Positions 16,194 through 24,162 of a stretch of 64,000 bases of DNA are shown one piece after another (position 1 is the stretch's first letter; each line of letters opens with the position of its first letter). The DNA is taken from assembly GCA_017522515.1 (NCBI GenBank), contig JAFWZH010000232.1:1-64000 (forward strand), written 5' to 3'. The notes beneath the pieces were generated by a model. The model saw only the letters and a program-made list of their open reading frames with translations, did no database searches and had not been told where the DNA came from. A program made the translations under genes and the position numbers. This stretch comes from Clostridia bacterium. GTDB lineage: Bacteria; Bacillota_A; Clostridia; UBA1212; UBA1255.

Positions 16194-17078
16194 ATGAAGA
16201 AAATACTTTCTGTGATTTTATTAATCTGTATTGGCTTATCTTGCTTGCCGAGCTGTTCAACCAATGATGATGGCTCAAAGGCGGCAGGAAACAGTGATTC
16301 CGTAGCAACTGGCGAGACCGCAAGTCCTGAAGAGACGGCAAGCCCTGAAGAGACGGCAAGTCCCGGAGCTGAGACAGATAGCAGATTTGCTGATAAAAGC
16401 AAGAAATACAGGATATTGTTTATTGGCAACAGCTTTACGGAATACAACAATATGCCCAGAAGATTGTTTGAACCGATTTGCAAAAAGGCGGGCTATACTG
16501 TGGTTGTTGATGCTGTTACGCGTGGCTCATATATATTGGAGTCTTTTGCAAATGCTTCTGATGCTTATGGTGAAAGGGTTGACAGATACCTTCGTGAGAA
16601 GGAATATGATGCTGTAATTATACAAGAACAAAGCCATAGGCCTATTAGCGATTATGCGAGCTTTGAAAGGGGCGTTAAGGCTCTTGCTAAAAAAGTAAGT
16701 GCTAATGGTGCGGATTTATTTTTATATGAGACTTGGGGATACAAGGCCGGACATGGTGGACTGCCATCTTACGGAGGAAGCACCCGCAAGATGGCGGAGA
16801 AGCTTCAAACAGCTTATGCGAAGGCTGCTAAGGCTGTAGGTGCAAAGGTTATTCCGGCAGGGGCTGCCATGCTGGATGTTTATACAAATCACAAAAGCAA
16901 AATAGAGCTTTATGAGCCTGATTTGTATCATCCGTCAAACACGGGTAGTGTTTTGGTGGCATACACTGCTTTTGAAACGATTTTTGGGGTGGATGTACGT
17001 ACCGTAAATTATCGCTATGGCACTACCGAACACAACTCGATACTTAAAGAGGCTGCTCATAATGCGGTATTGGGATAA
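16194..17078 (+). CDS. DUF4886 lipoprotein (SGNH-like), copy 2, with a Ser/Pro/Glu repeat linker
   Basis: 294 residues. Start at ATG 16194, preceded by GAGGAG at 9 bases; the frame opening at 16149 lacks one. A lipobox LPSC is followed by a linker with three ASPEET-type repeats and a DUF4886 domain nearly collinear with copy 1: ILFIGNSFTEYNNMP, VIIQEQSHRPIS, YHPSNTGS. Compared with copy 1 it has gained about 40 residues of linker, which holds the domain further from the membrane. The tandem copies share the same signature blocks but differ throughout, so the duplication is not recent. Confidence 0.85.
   Translation: MKKILSVILLICIGLSCLPSCSTNDDGSKAAGNSDSVATGETASPEETASPEETASPGAETDSRFADKSKKYRILFIGNSFTEYNNMPRRLFEPICKKAGYTVVVDAVTRGSYILESFANASDAYGERVDRYLREKEYDAVIIQEQSHRPISDYASFERGVKALAKKVSANGADLFLYETWGYKAGHGGLPSYGGSTRKMAEKLQTAYAKAAKAVGAKVIPAGAAMLDVYTNHKSKIELYEPDLYHPSNTGSVLVAYTAFETIFGVDVRTVNYRYGTTEHNSILKEAAHNAVLG
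16320..16373 (+). repeat. Three 18-bp tandem repeats coding the lipoprotein linker
   Basis: Units at 16320-16337, 16338-16355 and 16356-16373. The first two differ at one base; the third has diverged. They encode (A-S-P-E-E-T)-type repeats and could vary in number between strains. Confidence 0.85.
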
Positions 17079-17080
17079 GT

Positions 17081-17980
17081 CTAAGTTAATATAATGTTTC
17101 TGTGAGAAAATTCATCCTTGATTTTTTGCAAAATGCGTTTTTTGTCTGCTGACCACATTGGCGCAACAAGCAAGGATTTGGGAGCGTCTCCCGTTATCCT
17201 GTGAAGTACGGTGCCGTTGGGTAAACTTAATACACACTCGCAAAGAGCGTCGATGTATTCCGTCTCGGAAAGAGTGTTGAAGCCGCTGCCTTCGTAAAAT
17301 GTTGCTAAGTCTGTGCCTTTGAGAACGTGGAGAAGCTGCAGTTTTATGCCGTGACTGCCTACGTTGCCTATGTGTTTTGCTGTTTGCATCATCATTTCTT
17401 TTGTTTCGTAGGGTAAGCCTAAAATCATGTGAGTGATGATGTGAACTCCCGTTTTTTGCAGGCTTGACACGGCTTCGTCGTACGTTTTAAGCTCATAACC
17501 GCGCCTTATAAATTGCGCGGTTTTTTCATGTATTGTTTGAAGTCCCAGTTCTATAAAAACAGGTTTTATGTGATTAAGCTCGTCGATTAATTCAATAACG
17601 TTCGGCGGCAGACAATCAGGTCTTGTGGCAATGGAAAGTCCGATTATAGAGGGCTCCGAAATAGCAGGGAGGAATAAATTGCGCAATGTATCTACATCTG
17701 CGTATGTGTTTGTAAAACTTTGGAAATATGCTATAAAATGTTCACCGTGATTTTTGCCTGAAAGGCGTGCTTTTGCTTGTTCAAGTTGGAGCTTTATGTC
17801 ACCGCATTGCTTTTGTGCGAAATCTCCGCTGCCGCCGCCACTGCAAAAAATGCAACCGCGAGTGCCTAAAGTACCGTCGCGATTGGGACATGTCATTCCG
17901 CCGTCAAGTGCCAATTTGTAGACTTTAAAACCGAAACGCTCTTTGAAATATGAATTTGCAGTTTTGTAAAAATGATTCAT
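17081..17980 (-). CDS. TIGR01212 family radical SAM protein (YtqA/YhcC-like)
   Basis: 299 residues with the family cluster motif as Cys31, Cys43 and Cys46 (MTCPNRDG ... GCIFCSGG), binding a [4Fe-4S] cluster and S-adenosylmethionine. The downstream blocks EHFIAYFQSFTNTYA and GLSIATRPDCLP are typical of this subfamily. The reaction is not firmly established; members resemble Elp3 and MiaB-type enzymes and are usually annotated only as radical SAM proteins. It converges on the second DUF4886 gene, with 2 bases between the stops. No strong ribosome-binding site is seen. Confidence 0.88.
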   Translation of the reverse strand: MNHFYKTANSYFKERFGFKVYKLALDGGMTCPNRDGTLGTRGCIFCSGGGSGDFAQKQCGDIKLQLEQAKARLSGKNHGEHFIAYFQSFTNTYADVDTLRNLFLPAISEPSIIGLSIATRPDCLPPNVIELIDELNHIKPVFIELGLQTIHEKTAQFIRRGYELKTYDEAVSSLQKTGVHIITHMILGLPYETKEMMMQTAKHIGNVGSHGIKLQLLHVLKGTDLATFYEGSGFNTLSETEYIDALCECVLSLPNGTVLHRITGDAPKSLLVAPMWSADKKRILQKIKDEFSHRNIILT

Positions 17981-18083
17981 GTTGTAATGTACCTGTCCGT
18001 TTGAGTTGGCGTTTTGTAAAGACTATTATAAAAATAGTTTGTTGTCAAGATTTTGACGTTTATTGAATTAAAGAAAAAAAGGG

Positions 18084-18112
18084 TTGCGTATGAAATTTAT
18101 ATGTGTTATAAT
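18084..18112 (+). promoter_or_regulatory. Sigma-A promoter of secG
   Basis: TTGCGT (18084-18089), 17-base spacer, TATAAT (18107-18112), 44 bases before the chosen secG start. Confidence 0.7.
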
Positions 18113-18156
18113 CACCATTGCCTGATTTTTAATGAAGAATATCGGAGGTGGAACAG

Positions 18157-18408
18157 GTGACAGCTTTAAAAATAATACTTGGTGTGTTTTATATGCTTAT
18201 TTGTTTGATTGTTATTATTATTGTAGCAATGCAAGAGTCAAAAAGCGAAGGTCTCAGCAGTGTAATTACAGGTGAGAACTCAGATTCTTATTACAGTAAG
18301 AACAAGGGAATGAGCAAAGAAAGATTTTTATCAAAGCTTACAATTGTGCTCTCCGTATTTTTTGCGGTAGTTGCAATTGTTCTCAGTGTGCTCATGCGTA
18401 TGGGCTGA
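18157..18408 (+). CDS. secG: Protein translocase subunit SecG
   Basis: 83 residues with two transmembrane helices (about 4-22 and 58-80) separated by the conserved cytosolic loop QESKSEGLSSVITG, which marks SecG. It joins SecY and SecE in the membrane channel powered by SecA, encoded 6 kb downstream. The start is GTG 18157, because GGAGG (18144-18148) ends 8 bases upstream; the earlier in-frame GTG at 18148 overlaps that site. A terminator separates it from the RNase R gene, though secG-rnr adjacency is common in Bacillota. Confidence 0.93.
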   Translation: MTALKIILGVFYMLICLIVIIIVAMQESKSEGLSSVITGENSDSYYSKNKGMSKERFLSKLTIVLSVFFAVVAIVLSVLMRMG

Positions 18409-18446
18409 GATGATAAAAACAGGGAAATAGAAAAGCAGTTTATTTG

Positions 18447-18475
18447 AAGCCGTGCAATTTATAGCGCGGCTTTTT
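18447..18475 (+). terminator. Rho-independent terminator after secG
   Basis: AAGCCGTGC (18447-18455) pairs with GCGCGGCTT (18464-18472) with one G-U pair, then five T. Transcription of rnr downstream is therefore at least partly separate or by read-through. Confidence 0.8.
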
Positions 18476-18531
18476 GCGTATAAACGCAAAGACAAATACA
18501 GATGTATTGTACATCAGGAAGAACAAATAAT

Positions 18532-20205
18532 ATGAAACGACAAAGAAAACTTAGTAAAACCAAAGCAGGCAGGAATAAAATCAGACATCTGAGAAGCAGC
18601 AGTAAAAAGAGCAGAAATAAAGACTTTTCTTTATCAGCAAGGAGGAAACCTGCAAAAAAAGAAGAAAAGAAAATTGACAGACCGGTGTACAAGACACCGG
18701 AAGAATTAATAGAGGAAAGGTCGTCTTTTCCGGAGGCTGTAAAAAAAGAAATCTCTCATATACGAACTACGCTCAGTAACACTGCGATAGCTAATGAATT
18801 ACGCAGTGGACGTAGGGATTTGAGAAAATTAAAAATAGTCACTATAGACTCAGAGGAGACAAAGGATGTGGACGATGGTGTATCAATTTGCAGATTAGAG
18901 GATGGCAAATTTGAACTTGGCGTTCACATAGCAGATGTGGCTCATTACGTTAAAGAAGGTACAGAGCTTGACTTAGAAGCATATAAAAGGGGCACCAGTG
19001 TGTATCTCGTGGACAAGGTTCTGCCAATGCTCCCTCAAAAATTATCTAACGGAATATGCAGTCTTAATGTAGGAGAAAACCGCTTTGCACTTTCAATAAT
19101 AATGACTATAAATAAAAAAGGCTATGTTGAGAGCTATGATATTTTTGAAAGCTTGATATGTGTAGCTTATAAGATAACTTATAAGCAAATTACTGCGCTT
19201 TTTGAGGGTGACAGCGCTTTTTATAAGCAAAAAGATTTAGAGAAAGAATATGCTGAGCATCTTGAGGATATAAGACTTATGAGGGAACTTGCTGAGGTAA
19301 GGCACAATATGAGATATCAAAGGGGTGCTGTTGATTTTGAGTTCCCGGAAACACACGTTACAACGGACGATAACGGGAAACCGATTGATGTTGCGGAGGA
19401 TTCCGTAAATTTTGCAAATAACATTATAGAAGAATTTATGCTTGCAGCTAATGAAACTATAGCGGAACATTTTGCGAAGTTAAAAGTACCGTTTATGTTT
19501 CGTATACACGGCTCACCTGAGCCTACAAAGTTAATGGATTTATCTACAAGTGTAAGAAGTATGGGATACACGTTAAGGGGAGAGGGTTCTGATCCGTCCT
19601 ATGCAATTCAGTGCCTTCTTGAAAAAGCTAAGGGAAAAGCCACGGAGCCTATTATAAGCATGTTGGCTCTTCGTGCAATGCAAAAAGCGGAGTATTCACC
19701 TTGTAACGAGGGTCACTTTGGTTTGGCGGCAGAATACTATACTCATTTTACATCGCCCATCAGAAGATATCCCGATTTGTTCATACACAGAATTATAAAG
19801 GCGGTTTTGCGTGGTAAAATGAATGTAAAACAAGAAGCTTTTTGGAGAAGCATAAGTACAGATGCAGCCAAGCATTGTTCTTTGACAGAAAGAGAAGCTG
19901 AAAGTGCAGAACGTCTGTACACAGACAGACTTGTGGCTGAATATATGAATGGCTTTTTGGGAGATGCTTTTTACGGAACAATTTGCAATATTACGGGCTT
20001 CGGCATATTTGTTAAACTTGATAATTCAGCAGAGGGACTTGTGTTTTATAACAGCATGCCGGATTATATGATATTTGATGAAAAAAAGATGATTGCCATT
20101 GGAGAAACAAATCGAAGAAAATATGCAATAGGAGATAAAGTTAGAGTAAAAGTTGTCAATTGCAATGTAAAAATGGGGCAAATTGAGTTCCATTTTATAA
20201 AATAA
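18532..20205 (+). CDS. rnr: RNase II/R family 3'-5' exoribonuclease lacking the N-terminal cold-shock domains
   Basis: 557 residues, clearly shorter than normal RNase R (about 700-800). The first 60 residues are a basic Lys/Arg/Ser tail, and then the protein enters directly the helix-linker and RNB catalytic domain with its Asp cluster IDSEETKDVDDGVSI near residue 106. The tail of RNB (FTSPIRRYPDLFIHR) and a C-terminal S1 RNA-binding domain are intact. The usual OB/cold-shock pair before RNB is absent, and the 123 bases between secG and this start leave no room for it. ATG 18532 has AGGAAG 10 bases upstream and is preferred to ATG 18502. Processive RNA decay is expected. Confidence 0.88.
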   Translation: MKRQRKLSKTKAGRNKIRHLRSSSKKSRNKDFSLSARRKPAKKEEKKIDRPVYKTPEELIEERSSFPEAVKKEISHIRTTLSNTAIANELRSGRRDLRKLKIVTIDSEETKDVDDGVSICRLEDGKFELGVHIADVAHYVKEGTELDLEAYKRGTSVYLVDKVLPMLPQKLSNGICSLNVGENRFALSIIMTINKKGYVESYDIFESLICVAYKITYKQITALFEGDSAFYKQKDLEKEYAEHLEDIRLMRELAEVRHNMRYQRGAVDFEFPETHVTTDDNGKPIDVAEDSVNFANNIIEEFMLAANETIAEHFAKLKVPFMFRIHGSPEPTKLMDLSTSVRSMGYTLRGEGSDPSYAIQCLLEKAKGKATEPIISMLALRAMQKAEYSPCNEGHFGLAAEYYTHFTSPIRRYPDLFIHRIIKAVLRGKMNVKQEAFWRSISTDAAKHCSLTEREAESAERLYTDRLVAEYMNGFLGDAFYGTICNITGFGIFVKLDNSAEGLVFYNSMPDYMIFDEKKMIAIGETNRRKYAIGDKVRVKVVNCNVKMGQIEFHFIK

Positions 20206-20239
20206 TATGTTAGAATGGCAAAGAAGGAGTTGATAAGCG

Positions 20240-21353
20240 ATGTTTGAATTAGAACAGTTCGAGTCCGAGCTGGGCGATTTACAAAAAAGTTTATGCGATT
20301 TGAGGGATTCACTTTGACACGGAGGGAATCCGAAATCTTATAGAAGAATTAGAAAACAAGGCATCTGAGCCTGATTTTTGGAATGATCCCGATAAGTCAC
20401 AAGCCGTTCTTAAACACTTAAAACAGCTTAAAACTAAATTGGGAAAATTTACTAATCTTGAGTCTAAATACGAAGAAATTGAACTGATGATAGCCATAGG
20501 AAATGAAGAAAACGATGTTTCTGTGGTTGAGGCTGTTGCGGCAGAGCTTGAAACATATAAGCAGGACTTTAATATGCTGCGCCTCGAAACGTTATTTACA
20601 GGAGAGTATGACTCTAACAATGCAATTATTACAATACATCCCGGTGCGGGTGGTACAGAGTCGCAAGATTGGGCATCTATGCTTTTGAGAATGTATATGC
20701 GTTGGGGTGAGGCACATGACTATGAAGTTAAATTGGTGGATTTGCTTGATGGAGATGAGGCAGGTATTAAAAGTGCTGTTGTCCAAGTCAACGGAGATAA
20801 CGCATACGGATTCTTAAAAAGTGAACATGGTGTTCATCGTTTGGTGCGCATTTCACCTTTTGATGCTGCCGGCAGAAGGCACACTTCTTTTGTATCTGTT
20901 GAGATTATGCCTGAGATTGACGATACAATCGAGATAGATATTAAACCTGAGGACTTAGAAATAGGCACGTATCGTTCCAGTGGAGCCGGTGGACAGCATA
21001 TTAACAAAACAGACTCTGCTGTAAGAATTACACATAAGCCTACAGGTATTACCGTTGCGTGTCAGACAGAGCGTTCTCAGCTTCAAAATAAAGAAACAGC
21101 AATGAAAATGTTGCGCTCAAAATTGTTTGAAATTAAACAGAGAGAAAATGTAGAAAAAATTTCAGACATAAAGGGTAATCAAATGGAAATTGCGTGGGGA
21201 AGTCAAATTCGTTCGTACGTATTTTGCCCGTATACTTTGGTTAAAGATCATCGAACAAACTACGAAGAGACTGTAGTTGAGAAAGTTATGGATGGTAATC
21301 TTGATGGTTTTATAAATGCGTATCTTGTGAATGAATTTAACAAAAATAAATAA
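20240..21353 (+). CDS. prfB: Peptide chain release factor 2, with programmed +1 frameshift
   Basis: RF2 reads UAA and UGA stops. The gene is in two frames: 25 codons from ATG 20240, then CTT-TGA (20312-20317), where ribosomes shift +1 to read GAC and continue to 21353, giving about 370 residues. An AGGGA four bases before the slip codon matches the Shine-Dalgarno-like stimulator of the classical prfB site. The discriminator SPF lies near residue 204 and the catalytic GGQ near residue 250, at the family's usual positions. Low RF2 lets the ribosome pause at the in-frame UGA and shift, so the site is autoregulatory. AGGAG precedes the ATG by 10 bases. Confidence 0.95.
20303..20318 (+). promoter_or_regulatory. 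prfB programmed frameshift site
   Basis: AGGGA-TTCA-CTT-TGA-C: internal Shine-Dalgarno-like element, slippery CTT and in-frame TGA stop. It has the layout of the well-studied RF2 autoregulation signal. Confidence 0.92.
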
Positions 21354-21392
21354 TACTGATATTTGACTTAATATAAAACGGAGGTTAAATAT

Positions 21393-22358
21393 ATGAAATT
21401 AGGTGTACTAACAGTAGTTTTATCACAAATGGAACTTGAAAAGGCGATGAAATATCTCGCGGATTCAGGTGTTCAAATGGTGGAAATCGGTTGTGGCGGT
21501 TTCCCGGGAAAAGCACATTGCGATCCCGAAGTTCTTTTAAACGATGATTCTAAGCTCGAAGCGTTTAAAAATGCAATATATGGCAATGGGTTGGAAATCA
21601 GTGCACTCAGTTGTCACGGAAATCCTGTTCATCCGAATAAAGAAAAAGCCAAGAAATTCCATGATGATTTTATAAATACTGTTTTACTTGCAGAAAAGCT
21701 TGGAGTTGACAGAATTGTAGGATTTTCCGGATGCCCCGGTGATTGTCCTGAATCAAAATATCCAAACTGGGTAACATGTCCCTGGCCTGAGGATTTTCTT
21801 GAAATTCTTGATTACCAGTGGAACGAAGTACTCATTCCGTATTGGAAAGAAACTGCAGAGTTTGCAAAGCAACACGGTATCAAGAAAATCTGTTTTGAAA
21901 TGCATCCCGGTTTCTGCGTATACAATCCGGAAACACTCCTCAGAATGCGTGAGGCAGTTGGTGATATAATCGGCGCGAATTTTGATCCCAGTCACCTTAT
22001 TTGGCAGGGTATGGATCCAGTGGAGGCTATTCGCACGCTCGGAGACGCTGTTTATTTTGTACACGGTAAAGATGTTCGCCTTGATAAAGCTAACATTGCC
22101 AAAAATGGTGTTCTTGACACAAAGCATTACGGCGATGTAATTAACAGAGCATGGGTATTCCGTACAATGGGATATGGTAATGATTACAAAATGTGGAAGG
22201 ATATAGTTAGTATGCTCAAGTTGGTAGGATATGATGATGTAATCAGCATTGAGCATGAGGACTCTCTTATGTCTCCTGCCGAGGGTCTTCAAAAAGCTAT
22301 TTCATTGCTTAAGGAAGTTCTCATTTTTGAGAAAGCCGGAGAAATGTGGTGGGCGTAA
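21393..22358 (+). CDS. Sugar phosphate isomerase/epimerase (AP-endonuclease-2-like TIM barrel)
   Basis: 321 residues of the xylose-isomerase-like TIM-barrel family. Metal ligands are recognisable in CFEMHPGF (Glu), NFDPSHLIWQG (Asp, His), FVHGKD (His) and SIEHED (Glu). It probably isomerises or epimerises a sugar or inositol derivative with a divalent metal; the substrate cannot be told. GGAGG precedes the ATG. It sits between prfB and a dGTPase gene without other sugar genes, so the context does not help. Confidence 0.85.
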   Translation: MKLGVLTVVLSQMELEKAMKYLADSGVQMVEIGCGGFPGKAHCDPEVLLNDDSKLEAFKNAIYGNGLEISALSCHGNPVHPNKEKAKKFHDDFINTVLLAEKLGVDRIVGFSGCPGDCPESKYPNWVTCPWPEDFLEILDYQWNEVLIPYWKETAEFAKQHGIKKICFEMHPGFCVYNPETLLRMREAVGDIIGANFDPSHLIWQGMDPVEAIRTLGDAVYFVHGKDVRLDKANIAKNGVLDTKHYGDVINRAWVFRTMGYGNDYKMWKDIVSMLKLVGYDDVISIEHEDSLMSPAEGLQKAISLLKEVLIFEKAGEMWWA

Positions 22359-22361
22359 TTT

Positions 22362-23498
22362 ATGTGGCGTGATATCAGACTTGAACAGGAAAAGCAACTT
22401 TCGCCGCTGGCGGCACATTCCGTAGATACTTTGGGTAGACGTTTGCCCGAAGAACCGTGCAAAATTCGCTCAGATTATGAGAGGGATGCAGACAGAATTC
22501 TGTATTCGGAGGATTTCAGACGCCTGCGTCACAAAACGCAAGTTTTCTTTAATGCGAAAAGTGACCATATTTGTACAAGAATGGAACATGTTTTGTATGT
22601 ACGTGCGATTTCTGTTACTATTGGTAGAACGCTTGGGCTTAATCAAGATTTAATAAATGCAATTGCTTTGGGGCATGACGTTGGCCATGCTCCTTTTGGA
22701 CACACAGGTGAAAGAGTTCTGGATAGTTGCATTAAAAAGATAAATCCGGCTCTTTCTTTTCACCACGAATCACATAGCTTGAGAGTTGTTGACAGGCTTA
22801 GTGAAAGAATTTCAAAAGAAAAAATATATGAGAAGAATGGTCTTAATCTTACATACGAGGTAAGGGACGGTATAGTAAGTCATTGCGGAGAGAATTATGA
22901 CGAGTACGTTCTGTACGCAGACAAGATGAAAGACCCGAATTTAATTTATGAGACAGAACACAGAAAGTGCATGCCGTATACATTAGAGGCTTGTGTTGTG
23001 CGTCTTGTTGACAAGATTGCTTATGTTGGCAGGGATATTGAGGATGCAATCAGAGCTAAACTTATAGATTACAAAGATATAAGTCCTGAAATTCGCTGTG
23101 AGCTTGGTGCTACCAACGGAGAAATGATTAATACACTTGTGCTTGATCTTATAGAAAACAGCTATAATACAGAGTATATTCGATTGAGTAGAGCAAAGGG
23201 TGAGGCTTTGCGTGAAATGATATTGACCAACAACAAGCAAATTTACCAATCCGGACTTTTAAGAAGATATGAAATAACTGCCAAAAACGCAATCGAGGGA
23301 CTTTTCGAAATACTCTATGAAAATGCCAAAAATCTTGATCGCAAAAATAAAAGCAAAACCATGCAAAGGCTTATTTCATACATTGACGAAAAGGGATATG
23401 GGGAGGATGAGCAACCTGAGCAAATAGTTACAGACTATATTGCAGGAATGACAGATGCGTATGCACTTCAGACCTTCGAGGATTTGTATTGGATTTGA
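22362..23498 (+). CDS. dgt: dGTPase-like deoxynucleoside triphosphate triphosphohydrolase (HD domain)
   Basis: 378 residues. The HD metal site shows as FRRLRHKTQVF (first His), CTRMEHVLYV (second His), ALGHDVGHAPFGH (His-Asp pair) and a later Asp in LVDKIAYVGRDIEDA. These residues bind the metal that splits dNTP to deoxynucleoside and triphosphate. The start lies 4 bases after the previous gene and has only a weak GGTGGG ribosome-binding site. It is followed 15 bases later by a second HD phosphohydrolase, so both may adjust deoxynucleotide pools. Confidence 0.9.
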   Translation: MWRDIRLEQEKQLSPLAAHSVDTLGRRLPEEPCKIRSDYERDADRILYSEDFRRLRHKTQVFFNAKSDHICTRMEHVLYVRAISVTIGRTLGLNQDLINAIALGHDVGHAPFGHTGERVLDSCIKKINPALSFHHESHSLRVVDRLSERISKEKIYEKNGLNLTYEVRDGIVSHCGENYDEYVLYADKMKDPNLIYETEHRKCMPYTLEACVVRLVDKIAYVGRDIEDAIRAKLIDYKDISPEIRCELGATNGEMINTLVLDLIENSYNTEYIRLSRAKGEALREMILTNNKQIYQSGLLRRYEITAKNAIEGLFEILYENAKNLDRKNKSKTMQRLISYIDEKGYGEDEQPEQIVTDYIAGMTDAYALQTFEDLYWI

Positions 23499-23513
23499 CA
23501 GGGGCTTAACGAA

Positions 23514-24104
23514 ATGAAGGAACAGTTTGATTTTTATGCATATATAAATAGAATGAAATATATTGTACGCTGGGGGCTTATGAGAAATACCAACTCTGAA
23601 AACATTCAGGAGCACAGCCTCGTGGTTGCTATTCTTGCTCATGCCCTTGCCATTATTCATAATAAGCTTTGCGGTTGTGAAGAACTTTCGCCTGACAAAG
23701 CTTGCGTATATGGCGTATTTCATGATGCAGCGGAGATTATTACAGGAGATTTACCCACACCTGTTAAGTATTATAATCCTGTGATAAAGGCAAATTATCA
23801 GGATATAGAGGATGTGGCAAAGGAAAAACTTTTATCTATGCTTCCGGAGGATATGGATGAAATCTATAGACCTATTTTGTTCTATGAGAATAACGATGAA
23901 AAGTATTATCCGATAGTCAAGGCGGCAGACAAGCTTTCGGCATATATAAAGTGTGCAGAGGAAGTAAAATCAGGCAATAGAGAGTTTGTAAAAGCTATGG
24001 AGACAACAAGAAAATCTCTTGATGAATCCGATTTGCCGGAAGTAAGATATTTTATGGATCATTATATGGAAGGCTTTAATAAAACCCTTGATGAAATGAA
24101 TTAA
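23514..24104 (+). CDS. yfbR: YfbR-like 5'-deoxynucleotidase (HD domain)
   Basis: 196 residues. The HD set is seen in [38 protein letters not shown] and [11 protein letters not shown], the arrangement of YfbR, which hydrolyses 5'-deoxynucleoside monophosphates. The [16 protein letters not shown] block is particularly diagnostic. It follows the dGTPase gene closely on the same strand. Together the two could recycle deoxynucleotides, consistent with thymidylate synthase and dihydrofolate reductase elsewhere in the window, although that link is inference. Confidence 0.88.
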   Translation: MKEQFDFYAYINRMKYIVRWGLMRNTNSENIQEHSLVVAILAHALAIIHNKLCGCEELSPDKACVYGVFHDAAEIITGDLPTPVKYYNPVIKANYQDIEDVAKEKLLSMLPEDMDEIYRPILFYENNDEKYYPIVKAADKLSAYIKCAEEVKSGNREFVKAMETTRKSLDESDLPEVRYFMDHYMEGFNKTLDEMN

Positions 24105-24138
24105 AAGGGGTAGACTGTGTAATATTAGAGGAAAGGTT

Positions 24139-24162
24139 ATGTGGAAAAATGGGATTATTTGA
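24139..24162 (+). other. Possible 7-codon leader reading frame overlapping the secA start
   Basis: ATG-TGG-AAA-AAT-GGG-ATT-ATT-TGA starts 7 bases after AGAGG and overlaps the secA ATG (24149) in another frame. The best ribosome-binding sequence serves this mini-frame better than secA, so translational coupling by re-initiation is possible. Not proven. Confidence 0.3.

Noticed and set aside
16320..16373. Short tandem repeats considered as a CRISPR array
   Set aside because: Units are 18 bp with no spacers and code in frame for a protein linker. No CRISPR repeat or cas gene is present in the window.
18473..18490. Palindrome TTTGCGT-ATAA-ACGCAAA after the secG terminator
   Set aside because: It overlaps the terminator's T-run, and there is no promoter or regulator to link it to; likely chance or an extension of the terminator.
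20439..21353. prfB read as a short gene starting at 20439
   Set aside because: The programmed frameshift site upstream restores the full RF2 reading, so the short version is an artefact.
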